Of a DNA stretch of 64,000 nt, positions 57,810 to 64,000 are shown piece by piece; position 1 is the first letter of the stretch, and the number at the start of each line of letters is the position of its first letter. The notes beneath the pieces are model-generated. The model did no database searches. It was not told the origin of the DNA and saw only the letters and a list, made by a program, of their open reading frames with translations. A program made the translations under genes and the position numbers. This DNA comes from Albugo candida (taxonomy: Eukaryota > Oomycota > Peronosporomycetes > Albuginales > Albuginaceae), in the NCBI GenBank assembly GCA_905220665.1, contig CAJNAR010000187.1:115001-179000 (forward strand), written 5' to 3'.

Positions 57810-60340
57810 GTCTAAGTTCGGATTGAAATTGAGACACTCCATAAGTATGGCTCCCAATGTCATGTGGCGTTCCGCTACATCAACACCACATTATTTAAGT
57901 TATGTCCTGATTTGTTTAGTCCCTTTGCTTTAATCACATCTAGTTACAGATTCTTTCCAATAGAAATGCATATGTGAGCTTAGATGATTCAATGTGAATA
58001 TTTATAATCATATCAGCTCGAGAATATCCGGACTGCCCAATTGGCTAGTTGATGATCAATCATCGTACGACTCGTGTTCCATTACGCTGGTGTGGGCCGT
58101 GGTTGAATCCCTTCCATGAACGCAAAACGCGCTAAGTAAATGTCTAGAAACTTGACTTCTAGTTGAGTGATAGCCACGTATGAGAGCGTTGGTATAGGAT
58201 TACTTGTTAGATACAAAGAGTTAACAGTCTACTAAAAAAGATTTTTGCAGCCTCTCTAACGCCTATACAAGATATAACCATCCGGTAACGGGAGAAGTAT
58301 CACTCTAATGAAGGTCGTCTACCATCATGTTCGATTTTTTTTTTGCGATGGGTACTTATCTATGTATAACTCTAGCCGCTTTCTTACGCTTATGGAATTT
58401 TACATCCAGAACAATCTTACGAAAAAATTTAAATTATTATGACGGTAGTTCCATTCTCTCAGATTTGCAATCAGCACCAAAACATGACCTATCTAATTTG
58501 TTATCGCATGAATGGAAAAAGAAGACATATACTACTTGAAGTAGCATTGCAGATCCCGCATTGCGGTGCATTTGGTAGCCAGCCATTCTACAAATATTTA
58601 AATTATGCGCCGCAACAGCAAAGTCAAATACGGTTCTCCTTTCTATCGCATGGGTAAGTTAATCGTATTTATTCTGGTCGCTGGTTTCAGGAAATCAATA
58701 TTTCAAGATCACTAGCTTTGTCAAGACGCTTGTTTTAATGCAATAGATGATTGGCACTTCGTATTCTCTAGCAGCTCTTGGTAACATCATTTGAACAATG
58801 TAAGTACTTGTCTCAAGGACATAAGAGTCCTGTATAGGATCTAAAATTAGAAATCTGCTGAATCGATACACTTCATTGCTGTGTAAAATGGAAGGACGTC
58901 TGAAATAGAAGGGCTTTGTCACAGATACGATAGAACTGTTTGGGACTTGCTAACCTGATCGCTATGACTTGATGTTGTTCACTATCTCCGGAGTGTACGC
59001 CATCGTCATAAATTGGAGCCTGATAGCACTAGGCAAGTATCTGATAGCTTCGGAAGTTCTGTGCTTAAAAACCTACCTGTGCACGGTCTTTCCATCCTTC
59101 AGGATCAATGCATGCAGAGCCAAACATAAGAATCTTCCATGGTGGCACGAACTTATTACATCTGTTCTTTTAGCTGCTTAGCGAAATTCCGGTCTATATG
59201 CAAGTATCCAGATCAGAAATTCTGACCGATTCGGTAAATATCGTGTAGATTTGAACTTCACATGACGGACTTAGATACACGAGAGTGGTAGTCCTCACTG
59301 CAGAAGCGCTTTCGAATTTTTACCTTTATTTTTCAGGGTGCGACAATTCATAAGCTTTCCACCAGGGACTAAATCTCGAGATATGATCAGCTAAGAAACA
59401 TGCAGTATAATCACTCGTTTTCTCCTTCTATTACCTAAATTAAATGCACGCTTTAATGGCAATCAGAAATAGAGGACTGATTGCGATCATTCATGATTCC
59501 GAACTTATCACTTGAGCATCTGACGGGATCTATAGTGACAGGGAATTACTATTTTCCTAAATCAGGCCCTGTTGTGCTGGAAGGACTTCATTTCGGCTTT
59601 TAGTCAGACTTGGAATTTTTCTTATTTATTGCCTAAGGTTTTATTGCTTCCCAACGTAAAAACAAAATTTGGCAACTTTTAAAGCACGGAAGCATCTTCG
59701 CTCATCAACCAACAATTTCGTTATGTTTATACAGGCTCTTTAGTCACAGCAACCTTTCCTCGATGATTAGGTTCGATTTCTTTTACAATTTTGCAAAGCC
59801 GGCAGAAATCTCATCATCTAGGGCGTCCTATCGGTTGCGTTTGGATCTCAATCTTGCCACTGTAAGGTCTAGTAATATTCATCCATTTCCGCAACCTGGA
59901 GATATCATCAATATATTTCAATAATCAGGGTATCATTACTGAGATTTCCCATATGCTCAGAAATGTTGCTCGGAGAATTTTTGACTAAGTAATGTGAAGT
60001 ATATACAAAGCTAATGGTTGAGAGACTCGGACAACATCCACCGGACCGACATGAAACCTCAATTTTACGTATGTTGACGGCTACCGCCCGATGCAATTGA
60101 GAAAACATCAAAGCTACGTATGATGTTGTAGTGGTCGGAAAGATTCCGAAATAAACACAAATTTAATTTCGGGATGTAAAATAGCGAGCGGATACATGAA
60201 GAAGAACTAAAGTTCAGTGCCTCAATGCTTGTAAATCGATTTGGGCATCGATTGTGATCTACAGCAATGGAATGGATGCCTTGACGACCTCGAGGGGAGC
60301 AAAACTACAAGCACGCGATGTTTTATATAAAGATGCATCG
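57810..60340. other. AT-rich stretch without supported gene
   Basis: Short frames only, such as a hydrophobic one at 58969-59181. No recognised motif, repeat or RNA gene. Confidence 0.4.
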
Positions 60341-60540
60341 TATAATAACTACAAGCCGTACGTATAAACCTGCGACGTGTTGTGGAATGGCTTCTCATGC
60401 ATTCGTCCATTCTCATTGAATGCGTTGTTCACTGCTATTGGTAAAGAACTCAAGTGTTTACTGAAGAAACAGGAGCTACAATCGTGAGCAATTCCGCAAC
60501 GTATTTGTTGTGTTAAACAACACTTTTCAGCTAGTCCACA

Positions 60541-60840
60541 ATGTTTACGGTTAACGGGTTTTTTGGGTTTCAAAGCCTTCAGCATTCATCCCAACACCAT
60601 CTCGCTGAGTTCGTATGCTTCGACATGATTCTGTGGCAGAACCTTGACTGTATTACGCCGTAGCAGAGATGGACTCTGCATCCAGACTACCATCAGCACT
60701 ATAGCCGGGAGCTGCTTCACACAGTACAAAGCTATTTAGATACTGAACAGCTTCAAGCTCTACTGCAAGAACAGCACATTACGCATGTGGAAGAGCAAGC
60801 TAGAATTGGCACTAAACGACGTATCTTAAGTTCGGACTGA
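60541..60840 (+). pseudogene. Unrecognised 99-codon frame with one stop
   Basis: ATG 60541 to TGA 60838, with a single TAG at codon 41. It reads MFTVNGFFGFQSLQHSSQHH, LAEFVCFDMILWQNLDCITP, stop, then LHPDYHQHYSRELLHTVQSY, LDTEQLQALLQEQHITHVEE and ARIGTKRRILSSD. The second half looks helical. Family unknown. Confidence 0.42.
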
Positions 60841-61194
60841 GGCTTTCGACTGGGGTTCACAGAATGCTTTTTGTTGAGTATGCAACATTGGCAGCAGGGT
60901 TTGTAATCGGAAGAAGTGTCATAGATGTAATGCTATCACGATCGTGAGAAATTCTGTGTGTTTCTATATCGTATAATAACTTGATGCTGATAACTTTGAT
61001 TCCCCTAATGCAGTTTAAAATTCTAAGGGAACGTTCGAAAACCTTAACGGTTGAACGACTGGTCCGCAGATAAAGATGATGTGTGGCTTCATGTGTCAGT
61101 AGTTACGCTATGATCAGATATCTTAAATTCTTGACCTAAAATTGTTGCTATGTTTCGTCCTTGCATATGCTGCTGCTGTAATTCTTCGAGCGGT

Positions 61195-61500
61195 CTCTAT
61201 TTCATTTGGCCTATGTCACTGCAATTGAAACAAATTTCATTCCTGTATAGCGTGTTTTCTTTCGTATTCGTCAGAATGCACCTTTCCATTTCAATTGGGT
61301 CTTGTAGAACAGCTTCGCATAAAACATGGCTCACTTGAAACCTTGATATGAAAGGGAGATATTTGGCAGCGTCAGGATTAACAAATACTTGAGCCAAGAC
61401 TTATCTGACCAGGCTAGAAAAAATTGATAAACAACAAGCTCGTCTTCGTTTCTGCGAACGATCACTCCTTTCGGAATGGACGCTTTCGCGTCCATTCCCT
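61195..61500 (-). pseudogene. Unrecognised relic, minus strand
   Basis: Reads GMDAKASIPKGVIVRRNEDE, LVVYQFFLAWSDKSWLKYLL, then after a frame change NPDAAKYLPFISRFQVSHVL, CEAVLQDPIEMERCILTNTK. Ends at TAG near 61195. A perfect hairpin lies at its start. Not recognised. Confidence 0.4.
61473..61498. repeat. Perfect 11-bp hairpin
   Basis: GGAATGGACGC (61473-61483), loop TTTC, GCGTCCATTCC (61488-61498). No U-run follows. Confidence 0.85.
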
Positions 61501-61561
61501 GCATGTTAATCCTTTAGAGGGATATTAGAACCGGAGATTCGGTCTGCTTCAGATGAGCTTA

Positions 61562-61885
61562 TGAGAAGACAGCATCCATCGTTCTTTTGAACAAGACGAG
61601 TCCATTTTAAAGCTTATCTCTGAGATTAAGAGAGCTTTAGATAATCTGGCAACCATCGAAAAGTGCGTAGAATATCTTTTTGTTATGGATGTGGTCACTG
61701 CAAGTGATACTGCCTACATACTGGAAGAAAAAGAAGGTGGTAGACATACTCCTAGCTTAATGGGAGTGATATCAAATGAGCGTATTCTTTCTCTCGAATT
61801 GGTTCTACTGTCGGAAAAAACACTCTTTGCACTAGCTGAGAGTTCACAACCTTTAGATTTTTTGCATATTCTTCATTTCCCATAG
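61562..61885 (+). pseudogene. Unrecognised reading frame, plus strand
   Basis: After a TGA near 61560 the frame is open for about 107 codons: EDSIHRSFEQDESILKLISE, IKRALDNLATIEKCVEYLFV, MDVVTASDTAYILEEKEGGR, RILSLELVLLSEKTLFALAE, to TAG. An MSL with ATG lies directly before the TGA, preceded by CTGCTTCAG, which could be an intron acceptor. Helical. Family unknown. Confidence 0.4.
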
Positions 61886-61907
61886 GAATAGCAAGAATCA
61901 AGTCAGC

Positions 61908-62580
61908 TTATGGTCGCCTGAGGGAATTGGAAGTAGGTCGACTACACTGAGCATTCAGCACGACATCTTCATCGTCTTCGTTGTCAAGAAACACTTGCAC
62001 CAAAGCTTCCAGATAACTCAGCAGCCTGATTGTTACAATATTGGCACCATAGAACATTTTCATTTGATCGGTTCGTTGCAGCGAGGACTTCCGTTGGCAA
62101 TCGGAATGGTGCTCAAAAGCGTTCAGACCAGTCTTGCAATCCAACGAAAGAAGATGCTTAAAAAATGATCGAGTAGGTCAACGTGGCGAGTAGGAAGTAT
62201 TTTCCGAAGAGTCACGCTCTCATGCAGCGTTTTGACAGTATATTCTAATAACGAAATCAGACGACGGAAAATAGCGTCTTTTCCAGCCTCTTCGTCATGC
62301 TCATCTTCTACTTTTTCACACGCAGAAGGAACGCATCTTCACGTATTCGAACTGATTATTCGCCAATTTTGAAAGCCATTGCGAAAATGTTTCATGGTCT
62401 TTAACTGATTCGTAAGCAAATTCCATAAATGACGTTGACGGGGTCGAAGAAAAAACTCAAAGTAGTACCAAAATGGATTGCAATGGTAATTAGCTGAAGC
62501 CGAGTGACATCCTGCAGGGATTCAATCTGAAGCGTACCAAATGCCACCAGAAGTGAGCATTTCGAAATCAGAGCCTACGA
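61908..62580 (-). pseudogene. Unrecognised helical protein relic, minus strand
   Basis: From the upstream end: LLVAFGTLQIESLQDVTRLQ, LITIAIHFGTTLSFFFDPVN, then MEFAYESVKDHETFSQWLSK, LANNQFEYVKMRSFC, then EDEHDEEAGKDAIFRRLISL, LEYTVKTLHESVTLRKILPT, RHVDLLDHFLSIFFRWIARL, a TGA, and KMFYGANIVTIRLLSYLEAL, VQVFLDNEDDEDVVLNAQC. Three frame changes. The alpha-helical, repeat-like character suggests a large helical-repeat protein. A name cannot be given from this fragment. Confidence 0.48.
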
Positions 62581-63117
62581 TATAAGGTTTTTTTTTAGCT
62601 TGGTCGAGCTTGGTCGAGCGCTTCTGGGAATCGCAATTCAGCATTTCGACGAGAGCAATCATTTCATCGCGTTTGTCCGTTTGAAATGCCGTACGCTTTT
62701 TGTCAATGGCGTGATAAGCAAGGAGGAACTTGCTATATGGCTTTGCTCAGACGATCCTCCATCCTATAATGAATACTGTCACCAGCGTGCACAATATGCA
62801 TTCTGATATGTATATCTTCTCAACACGGACAGTCTGTTCTGAGTGCAGAAAAACTCGCAGCGCCGAGGTAAACTTGATCAAATTTCTTACCCACTGCATA
62901 AGGTACGGAGCGAGTAAAGAAACCGCGACGACTGGATGTAGATGACGTCATAATAAAGCGCTGTTTGATTTTCCTGATGACCAACTAGCACTGAATTGTT
63001 CTTTCGGGACGGACAATGCAATTGTCCATTTCTGATTGGGTAATGCAGCATGAGCAGAGTCTACTACTGATATTACCGATACCATGGCTGGAGGCAGGCA
63101 AATGATGAGAAAAAAGA

Positions 63118-63189
63118 AGCGCCAGACCGGGTTCGAACCAGTGACCATTCGAGCTGCAATCGAACGCTCTACCACTGAGCTACTCGCGC
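63118..63189 (-). tRNA. tRNA-Cys (anticodon GCA)
   Basis: Cloverleaf on the minus strand: acceptor GCGCGAG / CTGGCGC with one G-G mismatch, T8-A9, D stem GCTC/GAGC, anticodon stem TTCGA/TCGAA with loop TTGCAGC (GCA), T arm ACTGG-TTCGAAC-CCGGT, and discriminator T, the base expected for tRNA-Cys. No CCA and no intron. The acceptor mismatch leaves open that it is a slightly decayed copy. Confidence 0.85.
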
Positions 63190-63196
63190 TGACCCC

Positions 63197-63268
63197 GTCG
63201 GGGGGCCTAGCGGTTAGTACACATGTGTTCCGACCGTGTGTACCCCGGTTCGAATCCCGGCGGTGGCA
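63197..63268 (+). repeat. tRNA-like sequence (Arg-CCG-type loop), possibly SINE head
   Basis: GCCTAGCGGTTAGTAC resembles a D arm and A box, TTCCGAC an anticodon loop with CCG, and GGTTCGAATCCC a perfect B box. The acceptor (GTCGGGG / CGGTGGC) and T stem pair poorly. The GC-rich tail after it (to about 63310) is not tRNA. A tRNA pseudogene or the head of a SINE is more likely than a working tRNA. Confidence 0.55.
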
Positions 63269-63614
63269 AAAGGGCTGCGATGGGGCCCCTCGGCGGAGGC
63301 AAAGATTCCTCCACGTAAATATCAACCTACTCAATGAAGATATGGACGTGTCAAGACCGCTGGCAACTTCACCAGAAAATAACTGTACAGGAGTTGGACC
63401 GGGCTCTTCAGAGCGTTACATACTAGTGATTAGAATAGAGTAGATAACCACCAAACTGTAGTAACAGAAAGGTGTCTAAATAAAAGTACTACGGGCGAAC
63501 ACCCTTAACTGAGCTACTCGCGCACTTCTCAATTTGCCGGCTACTAAGTAACCCGCCAATTTAGTAAACCAACTCGATTAAACAACTTTTTTCAACTCCT
63601 TCCTCTCGAAAACA

Positions 63615-64000
63615 ATGGTTCAAGTCGACATATCGACACAACCAAGGGTGCTAGTGTCCACTTGTAGTGACGTGGCAACCCTCATGAGTCACCCTGTTTT
63701 GGGTGATTGCATGATTTTTGACGAGTCATCACCCCTATGTGATGACGTGGAAAGTACCTCCACCCCCAGTGTGACGGTACAGGGTAATACCGGTACTACC
63801 GGTGTAGGATGTGATACCGGTGGTACATGCGGTACTGTCGTTGCCTCGTCACAGGGTGACCCAAAGGCAACTGCAAGTGTGGACGACACTAAAAGTCCCA
63901 CGCTTGCTGACCTTATCAAGTCACAGGAGTCCTTGCTTAAGGACCAGGCTAGAGCTCGAGCGAAATTTCGCGTGGAGCTCGCAAAGCCGAAAGCCTCGGA
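63615..64000 (+). CDS. Gag-like N-terminal open frame, runs off the window
   Basis: ATG 63615 in the context AAACAATGG, open to the last base (128 codons). It begins MVQVDISTQPRVLVSTCSDV, has a Thr/Gly-rich middle (GNTGTTGVGCDTGGTCGT) and ends in a charged helix (DLIKSQESLLKDQARARAKF). Base composition is clearly GC-richer than the 25 kb to its left. Short helices with QARARAKF are common in gag proteins of oomycete Gypsy elements as I remember them, hence the suggestion. It could also be a host protein. The minus-strand frame in the same place lacks such features. Confidence 0.5.
   Translation, partial: MVQVDISTQPRVLVSTCSDVATLMSHPVLGDCMIFDESSPLCDDVESTSTPSVTVQGNTGTTGVGCDTGGTCGTVVASSQGDPKATASVDDTKSPTLADLIKSQESLLKDQARARAKFRVELAKPKAS

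Noticed and set aside
61908..62580. Identification of the helical relic as a Fanconi-type (FANCD2 or FANCI) protein
   Set aside because: Only its general helical, acidic-tailed character suggested this; no specific motif could be matched from memory.
37760..63100. Reassigned stop codon as explanation of the interrupted frames
   Set aside because: TAA, TAG and TGA all occur inside plausible frames, together with frameshifts; decay explains this more simply.
63689..63919. Minus-strand frame that looks like a signal peptide (MIRSASVGLLVSSTLAVAFG)
   Set aside because: The plus-strand frame from 63615 is longer, has a good ATG context and runs off the window; the minus frame is probably its shadow.

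Overview
This is nuclear DNA of a eukaryote. It has non-LTR retrotransposons with an AP endonuclease, an L1-type reverse transcriptase and a C-terminal zf-RVT zinc knuckle, Ty1/copia elements, Tc1-like transposon relics, tRNA-derived repeats, and decayed genes with possible short introns. The style of the LINE and copia proteins reminds me of stramenopiles, oomycetes in particular. That is a family-level impression from memory, not a search result. Almost every long reading frame is broken by stops or frameshifts, so the window is mainly a fossil record.

Left half (1-37,760), comparatively GC-rich, is a nest of transposons. Three copies of one LINE family lie head to tail on the + strand (1-5335, 5336-11895, 11896-24400). 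A fourth (24690-31164) and a fifth (34256-37170) follow in the same orientation. Later insertions sit inside them. Copia element E1 (12325-16816, minus) lies in the 5' UTR of copy 3, with AGAAC duplicated at both ends. A truncated LINE of another family (18122-19179, minus) lies in copy 3, flanked by a 16-bp target duplication. Copia E2 (26151-30926, plus) lies in copy 4. A 5'-truncated copia E4 (31165-33180, minus) follows at the broken end of copy 4. Tc1-like relics lie in (34465-35510) and at the end of (37170-37760) copy 5. A tRNA-derived repeat with a 29-bp tandem repeat (24418-24690) separates copies 3 and 4.

Right half (37,800-63,100) is AT-rich and nearly free of recent transposons. 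It contains stretches that read as protein over 80-350 codons but carry a few stops, frameshifts or possible intron borders: decayed or multi-exon host genes that I could not name. One old copia element, E3 (49504-54497, minus, TSD GGGAG), splits one of these frames, which reads through when the element and one TSD copy are set aside.

Right edge (63,100-64,000) turns GC-richer: a tRNA-Cys(GCA) gene on the minus strand, a divergent tRNA-like sequence with an Arg-CCG-type anticodon loop on the plus strand, and an open frame that leaves the window and resembles the start of an LTR-element gag.

The most interesting mechanistic points are these. All three copia elements with a readable 5' junction have a primer-binding site matching the anticodon arm of initiator tRNA-Met, and the ATG complementary to the CAT anticodon is also the gag start codon. 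The LINE 5' UTR carries repeated CTTC-NNNG-GAAG hairpins, several with UNCG tetraloops. I found no complete new gene system.
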